From positions 2,707,001 to 2,771,000 of the forward strand of contig CM024171.1 in the NCBI GenBank assembly GCA_013433145.1: 64,000 nucleotides of DNA. Direction: 5' to 3'. The notes under the pieces were generated by a model. That model was not told the origin of the DNA, made no database searches, and saw only the letters and a program-made list of their open reading frames with translations. Source of the stretch: Ascaris suum. Its lineage: Eukaryota > Nematoda > Chromadorea > Rhabditida > Ascarididae. This document shows positions 38,501 to 52,600 of the stretch, one piece after another (within the stretch, counting starts at the first letter, position 1; every line of letters starts with the position of its first letter). The position numbers were made by a program, and so were the translations under genes.

Positions 38501-41500
38501 CGATGAAGAGTCTCATGAATTTGAAATTATTATAACTAAGAGTGATTTTAATATATTGGCTAAGGAAAATGCTTTTGATAATAGGATTTATTGATATTTT
38601 TATGGATTGAAAATTTTCTTCAAGTTGTAAAAATTTCGAAACGTATTAGTTTGTTTTTCTCAGCGAACATTGAAAAAGTTTCAAGCAACACGATTCAACC
38701 AAATGTCGGCGTTATAAATCTACATCATAAAAAATTAATTTTAGATGGCATATATTTTAAATATTAATTCTATAATTAAATTATTTATCAAGCATGATGT
38801 AATAACTTCAACTTAACAATAGTAATAAATATTAAACTTATCAATATAAGCAATAGCTTGATATATTTATCAAGCGTCATGCAGCAACTTCTTTTGGCGT
38901 TCATGCAATCGTTTTGCGATAGTCGATGTGGCTAGCTAGATGTAAACGCATTAAGAGATATGTAATTGAATTCGTTTGTGCTAATATAATGCTTCATTGC
39001 ATGCAGGCATACATGCATATTAGTGCCTTATTATTCGCTCTTATTCGAGCTCATTTATAAATGAGCGGAAATTCGAACTTTTCGAGAAATTCTAGAAGTT
39101 GATTAATTTTCTCTCATACAACTCCAAATAGTCTCGAAAAGAGAGTCGTCAAGAGTGGGCGTTATTTTCGCAATTTCGGCGTCCTTTTACAGAGGACGTT
39201 TCCATGCTCATGTTTTTCTTTTTTTAAGCACATTTGCAAGTTTGCTTTGAAATTCAAAGGACGGATTTTCTTTTCGAATAATGGCCGAAAAAAAGTGGCA
39301 TTCATTTTTTGTGAATTTAAAAATTTTTATAACATTTCTTCCATTGCATCTCGAAAAAATTTCATTTGAAAATAATTACCATTCATTTTTAATTAGTATT
39401 GAAAAAATTTTCGTGTATTTCTCATATATCTCGATTGCGGATCTATACTGAAGCTGTTTTTTCTGTTATTACTCTATACGATGGTATTTCCGTTAATCTC
39501 GTGCATGATTGATTGATTCATAGACACATAAGCTTCTAGTTCAGTCTAATTAGTTCATCATTTGTATTGCTTCCTTATGATTCACGATGTGTTGGTTTTT
39601 TTTTCTAAAATATGTGTTCATTGTGGCTTTGCATATTGAATTTTGCACCCGTTTGACTGAGAGCCTTTAATCCTGCCTGCAGATGTTATTCGTGCACGCA
39701 AAAAAAAAATCGATAGTTGTCATCGGCCTATCGATTTTAATGAACCTTATGGATATCATCGAGCCAGTGCTTCTATTCGAATAGTGCCTTTTCGGATTAA
39801 ACGTAGAATTTAGATCGCAGAAGTTTAAAATTTGAGTTCTCAACTTTTCGATGAAAATTTTGTTGTTTTTTTTTTGCTCTTATCGTTCATGTTTTATTGC
39901 GCTTCTGTTTTTTTAAAATATGTTAATGTTATCGTGAAAATTCACTGTGTACTTAAGATTTGCATTTGACTTCTTTTACGTTGGCCGAGGCAAATAGCAA
40001 TCAGCGCTTATTATATAATGATAGTTCTTTGAATAGTTCTTTGACAGTCTTTATTTGTTCCGGATACGTCTCCTAAAAGCTCGAAAGTGGCAATATATGA
40101 TTTCAAGATGAGGCGGAAAAGCTAATAAAATGCCTCCGATAGGCAGAGTGCATTTCAGAAATATGCCGCATCGGAATGAACACTGTGGAAAAATGGCCCG
40201 AGATGTAGAAAGTTGGGAATTTCAACCATGAAAATGCCTCCCTATCGCAATTTTCTGAACTGCATGAGGTTAGATTATGTTATGATGCGTGAGGCTCAAG
40301 CTCGTCAAGCCACTGCGCTCAACACTTGTCGTCATAGATGACTCATTTTTCATGACGGCCATAATTGTGGCTGAGAGAAAAAGATCATTTTTGCTTCACA
40401 AAACGAAAGAAAAGTTCATTCCTATAGGATTTCTGCGCCATATGCATCAGATGATCGCCAACAGACGATGAGAACCGTCTGCAATTTGCGACATTCTCGA
40501 GCATTCGATCATTAAATTTCGCAGCTTCATTTCCATAATTTTTTTCATCGGGACATTTTCCTGAATGTTGTTGCGTATTCGGAGCAGATTCTATCAAATT
40601 CCACCTCATACTCCCATCAGTTGAAAATTGCTTGTCTCATTTCATTAGCAGATATAACTGAAAGATCCAAAAAATGTTGCAAAATTCTTAGTTAATTTTA
40701 TAAAATGTCATTTATCATAGCATGAAGAAACAAAAGGTCGAAATGAGCACAACGATGTGTAACGGGCGCAGTTTGTCCTTTATATTACGGGGAAACAATA
40801 TAATCGGCTGGCATGGCTCGAAAATGGAACGAATTTTCAGGATGACGTCATATTTTCATTTTTTACATCTATAAAATACTTCTCACTACTACTATTATTG
40901 CCGATCCAACTAAACGTTTGCAACGAGAGTTCTGAGGGTTTTTAAAATGGCACTTTTTTCCTATATACCTCTTGATTTTTACTGAATTCGTATCAAAAAC
41001 CAAAATAATTAGAAAAATATTTCGACTTTTTCGAGTCCGTTCATTTGTGAATATAACAGCGACCCGGTTAACTCAGTTGTAATTCCATCTTCAAAAGTTG
41101 AGGTTATTTTGCTAAGCTTTTAAAGAGAAATGAAGTAATAAGAGATAGGCATCTGCAGACTTATTTTCTTCCAAGAATCTTATTTGCATATTTCTTCTGA
41201 ATTTTTTTCGCTCTTTAAAAAAACATTTTAATTAACTATGCAAATGAGTTTTCTGGAGGAGTTGAACTTTGTAATCGCCCACCACTAACGATAATTGAAA
41301 ATTCGAAAATGATTTAATTTTTCTCCTTGGAGGTGTTTTATTTAATTTTTACGAGAAAAATTGAGAATTTTGAGATAATGAATCGGTGGTGGTGTAGTAT
41401 GAAAAAATGCAATCAGGATTTTGACTGATAAACCAGAAACTTTTTGCTAAGAGCTTCTTTATATGGAGAAGGAACTATAGCAATACAGCTGCCTAATGAT

Positions 41501-44500
41501 GGAACTAGGAGCATGTCCATTTGATGATGGGACCCAGTAGTAATGATGGAACCAATTAGCATCGCTCTATGTTGACGGAACCAGGTTGTATGGCTATGTG
41601 GCGATAGGACCAGGTAATAGGCCTGTGTGATGACGCAACCTGGTAGTATTGATGTGTGAAGGCGGACGTACGGCGGTATGCTATGTGATATTGGAGATGC
41701 AGTGTGCGGCTGTCTTCAGCCTAAGCTGAATTTTTAAAAGAATGTGCTGCCAACTTATCGCTGAGAAACTAGCAAATCCTAGTTTTGCTTTTTTTCTCTC
41801 CCTCCCACCTTCCTCGATGGGAAGCAAAGTATACGTTTGAAAACGTGGTCATTCTAAGCAAAATTCCCTCCCTATATTGGCAAGAAAGCATCTTTTCCCA
41901 AATAAATGACTTTCCTTCCTGAAGCCCAAAAAAATGGCGTTGTTTTTCAGCTGGATAAAAATACCATAAATGTTTTATATTTCGTTAAAGTGGAGTATAA
42001 ATTAGTTTTCGAACTAACTAAACAAAGTATCAAAGTATTTTATCGTGCGCAAAGAAAGCTGGACATAGTTGGCAGCATTATTCATTGTAAAGCTAAATCT
42101 AAGCATTTAGAATTTATTTCTCATATTTACGACTCATGGATATTGAAATGAAACGACATAGACGGCCATGCTTTTCTATCGTTGTCTCATACCTGTACAG
42201 TTTTTACACGTATTCGACAGTTGCGATATTCGATTGCGCCATTTCTCTACTACAATGCCTTCGGAATTACTCGTCGAAATCTATGTATGTTTTTTTTGGC
42301 TTACTGGATTCGCTTTATGAGGCATGTTTTTTTGTCAGAAGTTGGCACATATTCTATATCCTGTTACGCTTGCGAATTAGTTCTTTTTTATATGTTTGTG
42401 CACATATCCTTTCATAGGTGGAGAGATGTGTTTATTGATTTATGAGTCTATATATACATTGATAGATTTATGAATAGTGTAGAGTTTTATAGACGAGTGG
42501 AGAACGAGTGAGAACACGAAATTTGTACTTCTTCTTGATATTCTTATTTACTACTTTTTTACTGGTTATTTGCTTACTAATAATTGAGAATATCTTGCTT
42601 CAGTTCACGATATGGTTTACGCATTACTTTATATCGTTTGCGAGATAGTTTACGATAAGGTTTAAAGGATTTTGTTCGATTAACTGTTTTCGATTATACT
42701 GAACCAGTAAATACCTTGATAGCCCACTCAAGGTAGTTTTCTTTCAAATAGGCGATTCGCTTAAGCTAGTATTTACTCTCTACTATATTGGCGCTTCTGT
42801 TCTATTAAATAACATCGAACCGTATAAATTTTTCCACCAAGTTTGATATATTACAAGCATTTTTGCATTGAAACTTCTATGTTTTTGAAAGATGGAATTT
42901 ATAAAATCCTCAAGTTGATTTCAAAATTTTTCCGCTTCAAATAGATAGGAAGTTTAATAATAAATATAACCAAAGGCTGAAATCGTTTACGATTATTGCT
43001 ATAAATTCATCGAATTTGAGATATTCCAATAGTTGATCGATTCGATTGGTATTCAACTTATTCGATGAATTAATTCACTGCTATTGCTTGCTTGTTACCT
43101 TCATTAGACAGTAATTGAGCAAGCGAGAAAATTTCTAAATGATTAACGATGTCATTAATAAATTCTAATATATGCTGATTTTATAGCTTCAGTATTTAGT
43201 GCTGATAAATATCGATTGTTATGAAAACAATAACTAAGAATCATTTCTTTAAATATGAAACCTTGAGAAATCTACAAATTTCTTCTTGTTGAAACATAAA
43301 TTTTAACGCATAAAAAATTCTATTTTATAATTTTAAAAAAATCTATTTTTTCAAACACTTCTCTAAAGTTTTTGCTCACATAATTTATACGCATAATTGA
43401 AGGATATGAAGTGAAATAATGATTGAAGTGTAGAATTATGATAGAGGAAACGATTTTGATGCATTTTTTTCATCAAAATCTTAACACTGTTTTTCGTAAT
43501 CTACGATAAAATCTATTAAACCGATATTGAACCGGCGTGGAACTAGACATATTCATCTGTATAGTAAAATCAGATTGAATTTTACGTAAAATACTCTTAA
43601 ACCTAGCAAAACAGTAACGGGACAATCGATTTTACTTGAAATAATTATTTAAATGAAGCTCCCTGGAGCTCGATTCCGGAGCTGTTTGTCATTGCTATCA
43701 ACTCCTAGCATTCATAGTGAACAGTAGCACATGATATATCCGGTGCATAGCTGAAGGGCTTTTTTTTGCTGTTTTTATTTTTGCGCTACATTTGCTAGCC
43801 GAATTGCTATAATGCCAAAAAAAATTTACTTTTTTTACAATAGCAAAGAAGTGAAAAAAAAACAACTGTTCTGGCATAGTGCCAATAATATGGCACTGTG
43901 CAAAATTGACTCCGTTTTTTTCAATTTCTGCATCTTCTTCCACTTTTTTTTCACATTTTTTTTCGTTTATTTTACACATATAACGTCCTTTCCGAAAAAA
44001 AAAAGAAATACTTTCGTTTCTTCGAATGAAAATTTTTTTCTCTGCGTTGTAGTCATATGATTTTTATTTTCTTGAAATCGGATTTTCTTAATTTCTATTA
44101 TTTTTTCTTTTTCATCTATACAGCATTGCCGCTTTCTCTCTTCTCTAATCTTTCAAATTTCCTTTGCCAAATATGCAAATATTGTCGAAATCTGAGGAAA
44201 ACATCTACTAGCACTATTTGAAGCGATCGTTTTTATGCTACGATGAGACGTAAATGCTGCAAATTTATTGATTTTTCGATTTTTTTCCACTTTTTCTCTG
44301 AAGAAGATGTGAAAGCGATTTTAATTTTTAAAAAAAGTATTTTCCTTCGTCAATAAAATTTCTAACTTTTTCTCTAAAATCGCAAACTATTTTTCCCTTC
44401 GCATTTTTTATGCATTATAGCTGTACCATTAGGCCCATATTACCTTCAATATACGCTTTATTATAATCGAAATAAAAACTCGATGCTTCAATAAATTTAG

Positions 44501-46645
44501 CTAAAAAGTCGCCGTTACGTTGTGTTATCGCTAATTTCGATGCATAAAGACGTAAAGAAACTTGAGAGTTAATAACACCTCATTAACGATTACTTCAAGT
44601 GAAAATGAATGAAATGTAATGAATGGATTCATAAAAGTATAATTTTTTCGGCACTTTATTCTTCGAAATCTGATACTAGAAAATGTCACGAAGACGCTCT
44701 ATAACAATCGCATTTGAAAATTTAGGAAATATAATTTTTTACGAAATATTCTACGATTCAAATCATCCAGATCTAAATTTTCACTCGAATCCTCAATTAC
44801 ATCCTCCCCTTTCCTCTGATTCTCTTGTCCCAAAAAATTCCTCCACTCAGCAGAAGAAATCCTAGAATATGCTAAAATATTCATCGCTTTATGGCGATCT
44901 CTTGCACACTAGACCAGCGTACTTACCAAATAGAAACAAATTTTAAAATGAATTTTTTGACCAATTAGCGCCCTCAGTTTATTAGAAATCAAGGATTATT
45001 TGTGTGCGCAATAATCAGTTTCGAGCCAAGCGAACGGTTTTATCCTTAGAAAGTGCTTTATGTCTATATATTTAGGTAGACTGCATATAATAGTCTCATT
45101 TATAGCATGAAAAAAGGTGATAATTTATGTACTTCGTTACATATCTCTTTGAAAATGAGAGACTTTTCGCTAAACTTTTATTCAAGATTCCGAATTTTTG
45201 CAAATAACGAGTTGTTTAACGGAAATTCCTTCGAAGTATTTTCAAAAATTTGAAAGAAGAAATTATTTTATTCTCGGAGAGTACAACAACAAATATTCGA
45301 CATCGAAGAATAGAAAAATTTCTCATTGAAACAGGTGTCACTATTGCGAAGCTTTGGAATTTCTTTCAAGTTTTCTCGATCAAAAAAAGGCTATGCATTA
45401 TTCATACAAATGTGCGCAACATGACTTTAGGGCGTATCCACTAGAAGGATTTTTCCGTACTAGATGCAGATTTCATCGTTTTTGCTCATAAGTCGTCATT
45501 TGCGCCACTATTAAAATGCCACTCGATCGAACCTAAAAGAATATTTTCAAGGTGCTGTTTTCACATGGAAAAACTTCAAGAGAAAAATTTCCTTAATTAA
45601 ATATGGTAAGTATCATCGAATCTTCTAAAAGATTTCCTTTATCAAACAGCATGTTTTAATATTAATTGCAACTTGATTTGGCGCACATGCTTGCTCAATC
45701 AGTCGGTTTAGCGTCACTGAAAATATGCAAACTTTGTTGTTTTTGGAACGATTTCATGATCCAATTTGCTGAACGATTTGGTTTTACAGCATCACTTCAA
45801 GAGTAAGCTGCAGTAAGTGTATCTCTTTCAATCTATTTTTATTTATATGTATTGTCTTTTTATTTGTTATTTTATTTGCATTGAATATCGCACTTCTGTC
45901 TTTTATGTCTAGTATTTTTCAATGTTCAAAAGCGAACAAAAATATCTAAAGCATTCATTGAAACGAGAAAAACCAAAGAAAAACCCTATGAAGTAATTTT
46001 TCATATTTTTATAGTTTTGCATTGTCATAGAAAATATGAGATTGTAGAACGATGATTGGATGGAGCTTTAAATGTATGCAAAAATCTCAAGGGAGAAGAA
46101 ACAATCTGCAAGGATTTTTTTAGGTATTCTTAATGACTATGGTTGCCTATTTGTCGGCTCGACTGCTATCAAGTCTAACATAAATTGCCTCAGAAAAATT
46201 GCCTCTGTAGGGTTGGCAATGTTCATGAAATACATTTTAGCATCATTTGTTTCGCTGAGACCAGCTATAATAAGCATCCAAATCCTTTTACTTTCATATT
46301 TAATATTTGTTAATTTGCATATGTAATACCATTCATTTATAATTTTTTCCCCTTAATCTGCGTTCAATATTTCTATAATTGGATGGAGAAGCTTTTTAAA
46401 CAGGTTGCACCAATGTATAAATCCTTGCCTTCGCCTCGCTTTTCCCATAGTTTTCGAAGAATTTTTGCGGAAATCGATTTTTGTTTGTTGAGGAATTCCA
46501 TTAAAGATTTACGTTGTTCTTCTAAGCTTATTTGAAAGTATCAGGCTGTGGAAAATTTTTGAAACTTGCCAGAGCTTTCTCCCTCCTTAATTATTCAACT
46601 GAAGACCAACGTAAACGATAAGGAGGAATGCGGAAATTATAGGTG
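35536..46645. other. Long stretch of 11 kb without a supported gene
   Basis: AT-rich with many T-runs. Open frames at 35798-36079, 41906-42151 and 42136-42417 are hydrophobic or low in complexity and lack family resemblance. A GC-richer patch lies at about 40080-40600. The minisatellite at 41496-41691 is the only clear structure. If the 218-residue gene and the kinase are one transcription unit, this is intron. Confidence 0.45.
41496..41691. repeat. Degenerate minisatellite, about 28-bp unit, seven copies
   Basis: Each unit has a core like TGATGGAACCAGGTAGTA followed by a T/G-rich tail ending CTATGT or TGTGT. Copies begin near 41496, 41523, 41543, 41572, 41600, 41629 and 41658. It is GC-richer than the flanks. 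Confidence 0.75.
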
Positions 46646-49600
46646 ATGGCAGTTCCCTCATTCATAAATACTGAAATCGATAAGTTTCCCAGTCACTCGT
46701 CGCAATTAGATGGTGATATCGATGCAATCAGCTGTTTCATTTCTTCAGATCAGCACTCTCAGGTTTATGTCACCTTTATCTCTAACTCTCAATCTTCACT
46801 CTCTCTTTCGTTTTCTGCTCTCCATCTTTCAAGTCATCTTTTAATTGTATTGCATTACGAAGGAATCAACATTCTGCAACGCAATACAATCGGTCGATCA
46901 GATTGCAAAACGCATCAATGAATTGTTGATGTGCTCCGAAGTGTTGAGGCTAAGTGGTACTTTGGGGTGAAATTTCTTACTACTGCATCGTTGCATTAAT
47001 TTGTGCAATTGATTGCGCTCAAATAATGTGGTCGGCTGGTTGGTGAATCGGTTTGCATAGATGTATGTATATGAATGTATATTTATGTATGTGTTGGTTG
47101 ATGTATTTACATTTTAATTTCCATCATGTACATGCAGGAATCCTTTCAATGTATCGATTAATTTTTTTTTTAATCTAATGCTCATATTATTGACGAAGAA
47201 GAAGTAGCACTTCAAAGAAAGTACATTCGCTGAATGTGAATTAAAATTCTCTATAAATCTATCGAGATGAGGAATTCTTTTCAAAAATTTCTTTCAACAT
47301 TCACTTTTTTTTTCTTCAAATTATGAAGATTGTTATCTTTTCATTTCTTCAATTGAAAAATTTTCGAAGAAATTCTTCATTTGCAGATCATAAAATATTT
47401 TTATCGTTGGAAAATAGAAAATATAAAATTGAAATTGAAAAAAAGATAATATTTCTCACTTATAAAAATCGATTACGACAAAATTTACAAGGATATCAAA
47501 TCGATCTATCAATTCTTACTCAATTCATTGTATTCTATTCTCTCGTTATGTTCGATGTTTTTAATCAGATTTATTTAAAACGCAATATGGAGAGTAATGT
47601 TCATGTACACGTATGTGCTGTGTTTTGTAAAACCGCAATTATTATTCTCCATCCATTATGGGCCCTCTTTAATAATTCATCGGCCACCGATATTGTACCC
47701 ATATATTCGATTAAAGCAAAGCACCGGAAGGTGACACCTGTTATACCTTTTTGACCTTCCAATAATACGCGCGACCTTCACAACATACCTGCATTATGAG
47801 CCTATAGTGGACCTCTACGAGCCAACATACCTGTTGGACGTTTGTATTGTGTTGAGGCTTGAAAATTCTCGTCGTCAGCCATAAATTTTTGCAATTACAA
47901 ATCTTTCCAAAAAAGAAAATTTTAGAAGCCCTTTTAATCCGATTGCTTATAAACTTTCTATTCGATGCTTGCTTGATTCTGATGCCTTTCTCAGGTCCTT
48001 GCTATGAGAAGGGAAGGGCAGGTGGTTATAGCTTTGCGTCGATTTCGGGCAACATAAATCTTTGGTCAAGAGGCAGCTGCTGTTGGCATTGTCTAATAGA
48101 GTGGCACTTTAGTGTTGAGAGCCCGATCCGCTAAACGGTCTCTAATGTTATTTGGATTTGTATATGGAATGTAGACTCATACGGATATGCGATTAACCAA
48201 TCAAGTATTTTAATTTATAAGTTTTTTATAGCGATCCTCTCTAAATCATTTCAATAAATCTACTTAGTGCATACATCACTTGTCAAGTGCCAATGTTAAC
48301 AGATGATTAGCATCTAAAAAGAACTGTACTATTATAACATATTTTTTCATTACGTTTAGCATTTACTATGAACCATGCTGATTAAAAAGTTTTCCTCTAT
48401 TTGCATCTTTTGATTGCAAAACTGAAATATGTTTATGTGCTTTTAACCGAGTAGATGAAAAAGTGCAACTGCCATGGTAGCACACTTATGTTAGAGATAC
48501 TTAGTGAAAGAATCCATGTTAGGGGTATTGTAAGGACGATGCTTTCATTGAGGTATTACGTAGCGATTTGTACTTGGCAGTTATGTTACGTTATTCGATC
48601 AATTAGATTTGCATTAGAGAGGAAGGCTGATAAAAAAATTTAGCGAATCAGATATATATATTATTTCTTATCGTTGAAATTTTACAATCATGCTTTTCCT
48701 CGATAATTCACATTGATAAAATTGACCGTTTAAATCGGCTGATTAACAGCTAATAATTTAGAGTAATTCAATTTATAACTGTGATATAAATTGGTATAAC
48801 TGTAATATAGTTATTATTTTTATGGAGGGAGGGGTTAGGACTAAGATTGATGCCATTGTTTTATCCACATTTCTTTTAAATAACCTCTTCATGCTTATGA
48901 GTTGCCAGCTGAGTTATTCATCAGCTACAATAATCACTCTAGCAATGCTCTTTAAAAAATTAAGTAAAATAATCGAATCAATAAGTCAATAAATCGATCA
49001 TCTCAGATATGTGCATCTTATTTGCCTAAACGAGAGAATATATAGTACAGGTGAAAGTATAAACTGGACTGTTCGAACTGCAAATGCGTGGTATTGAATC
49101 TGTGTCATTTTGATTTTGCGTCTTTTTCTTTGAGAGTGATAAATTTCCTTGTTGATGAAGAAAACAAGTCAGCCGAATGTCAATAAAAACGTTCTTATAC
49201 GTCTTCTTCTTACGCTTCTTCTCCTTCTTCAACATTTCATGGTCACTGGTGTGCACATTCTGTAAGTCTTTCTTCCAAAAGGTAATTACCGATAATAAGC
49301 TTTATTTTCCAGTAAGTAGGGGATAATCATATCGTTCTTTTCTAATTTTATATCATATTTATGATTTTCAGTCATGTTATTTTCACTGCAATTATCGGAA
49401 CTAATGATTTTAGAAAAATAACTGAGAGGAGATTATGAAATTCATTTGTGCACCCAGCTGTCAATGAAAGTAATTAGCCGTCTCTCGATAAAATTAGCCT
49501 TATATAAACTAGGTGCTGAATAAAATAGTAGAATACTGAAATTCTAAAAAGTTTATTCTAAAGTATGATAATCATTAACGAAAAACATACTGAACCTATA

Positions 49601-52600
49601 CCTAGTTTCTATCATTTCAACTGAAATGAACTAAGGTGAAACATATCGAATATTAAAAATAATCTTCATTTTAGTGATAAAGAACTTGGAAAACATAGCT
49701 AATAGGCATAAAATAGGAAAAAAATAAGGAAATATTCAAAGAATGAATATAATTTAATTTAGAAAATAAGAAGATATTCAAAAAATGATTATTCCAAGTG
49801 TTAATCTTTCTCAACGGTTTACAAAAAAGATCAAATTGTTATTTGTGATGAAAACTTTTGCACTATAAGATAAAATGAAGATTGATTCAAAACATAAATA
49901 TTATTGAAATAATTTATGATGCTCATTTAGCTAAGCTGAATCTCACAACAATTACGAATGATATTTCGACTAGAAGAGAAAATATTCTTTAGCTGCTAAT
50001 CGTTAATTATCTTCCATATGCGTAAAATTATTTAAACGAGATCTAGATCACTTACCGTATTACCTATAAAAATTACAGTAATACCTCTTGGCAGTTTTAT
50101 AGTGTACTATAATATGTATTAATATCAATGCATGCAATGCATCAATATACTTTATATGGCTAAATGATTCTAATATTACACCATCTGTTTCATTTTCATA
50201 TGCAAAAATTAATGCCTATCTGATTTAATGTTTATTTACTTCTCTCTCTGTTTATTCAATTATTCGTTTGTTTTTATTTGTTTATTTAATTATTTAGTTA
50301 ATAATTTCTTTACTTATTTGTGTATATTTTATATAAATAGCGACAGGAAAAGGATCTAAACTGAACTGATTGATTGATGCACTCATTTGACAAGCCATCA
50401 TCGGGCAGGTATTACTAAGTGTTTTAATCGCTGTTCTAGTCTAAATGAAGGGTACTACAACAAAATTGAAAAAAAAAAGTAAAAAGGTGGTGAAGTATTT
50501 GAAATCCAAGAAATACATGAAATATTCTAGTGTTTTTGACCTGTAACAATCGATACATTTGTCCATCACTGTAGTGACCATTGAAGTGGACAAGTGTCTT
50601 TGAAATTTAATATATACTGACGATGCCTTTCTTCAAAATTCAATCCCAGCAAAATACCCCTAAAAAATTAGTGACTTCTTTATGAGTGAAAACGAGCATT
50701 ATTTAATCACCTGGAAGCACTTATTTTATTTTGCAATAAGTAAGTTTATATATCTAAACTTTTATTGAAAGAAAAAACCTTATGAAAATTTGCAGCGTTT
50801 AACGACGTCATTTTTGAGTCGATCGGTTAGTCGATTACACCTCTCCGGTGCCAGTTCGGCACTCGAACTCTATAAGAAAGCGAGTCGTAGTATTACATCA
50901 CTCAGCAAATTTCGCGATTCTTTCAAAACGCGTGCCGCAGACGAGCAACTACCCCAACGATTGTCGTCATCCAGATCTTTCGACAAAGGTTACCGCATCG
51001 TTCATTTTTCTTCCGTACACATTCTCAGTACGTTTAAACTCCCACTTTGAAAGTATGCTGCAAACATTTTCCGCATAAGTTTCAAAACAACCAGAAAACG
51101 CACCATGGAAGCACAGTTTCACCCTTCATCAGTGTTGCGAAATGTTTTCCATGAAAGTTTGATTTTTGCAGTTGGCTAAAGAAATCATTTAAACCGAAAT
51201 TTTTAGTCGGTTGGAAATTTTCGACTCAAAAGAGGGAACGTTTCATTTTTTTTAAAGGTTTCGTCAAAATTAAATCCCATTTTGCGAAGTTTTAGCATTC
51301 CGCTTCAAAAAAAAACCTTAGACTTTCAAACCTTAAGCGGTTTTTCAGCATCATTTTTTGCAAATAATTCTATCAGAATCACCGGTTTGCATGACTGAAT
51401 GCTAAAAAGAAACGATAAAATATTCGCTTGTGCGGTTTACTAAATGGTCGATCAATCAGCAACGTTTTTGAAATAAGATTTCGGCTAACTTCTCTATTGC
51501 AAAATAAAACTTCCATATTTCATGATTTTTCAAATTAGCGCTAACTTATTGAGAAGACAATCATTCGAAACGAATGCAAGTTCGGAAATTTATAGCTACG
51601 GTGCGATTTGTATACACCACGTTTCATCGCCATAGCTTGCAAACCACGTCAGTTGAATATATGCATACATACACAAGCATGGACCCAGAAACGAACGTTT
51701 ACCACTGGTTGCACACTCGCAAAGATGGCTATCAGGAGCATCTGCAAAAATCGGAAAAAATACGCATAAAAACAGGAAATATAATAACAGGAACAATTCA
51801 GAACTTCCAAGTTGCAACAATTATGTCTTTATAACTGCAACGAGGAGTTGAAACCTTTTTGGGTATTTAATTCCTGGCAGGCGTGGAAGTACGAGAGCAA
51901 GCGCAGATTAGCATTAGCCGACGCTTAGCAAAAACCCGCTGATTGTCGCTCAAAATCGTTGAAGTTCATCTCGCATTCTGTTGAGCCAACAATAAGGTGA
52001 CAGCTTCACAAGATCATCCATAATTGAACGCAATTCTGAGGGGGTTCAACAAGCGCAAGGAGAGAAGCAAAGAAAAACATATGTCAGTGCGCTAACATGA
52101 AATGAATCGCTGCGTGGACGTTCCCCGCAACGCTCTTCGATGGAATTGCAAATATTTTTGAGGGTAGAAAATGGGTAATGGACAATAATTTCAAATTTAA
52201 GTCACAATAGTGGGATTTGAGAAAGGATATACTCAAGATCACTGAATGTTTCGAATTTCAGTGTATAAAAGTTTTTTTTTTGATAAAAGCAAATATTTAT
52301 GGGCAGTAATAAGGAAGGTTAGTAAAACTGCAGCAAGATGAGTTTTAGGCCGCATTAATTGCAGGAAGTGCCTCATCGTTGAAATGTGCTTGGCCTGTGC
52401 CTTGGCTGGAAGCAATTTTCATACCCGAATTCCCGACTAAGTCAACAATTACTGAGAAGGATTTTGCTGTAAGTTTCTTCTATTCAAAATTGTTAAAGAT
52501 TCGTCTATCAAACATAATAAATTGAATAGTATTGACCATTAGAAAGTTTAACTAAAAATTCTAACTTAATATTGCACTTAACCAAAACAGTAGGCTTCAA

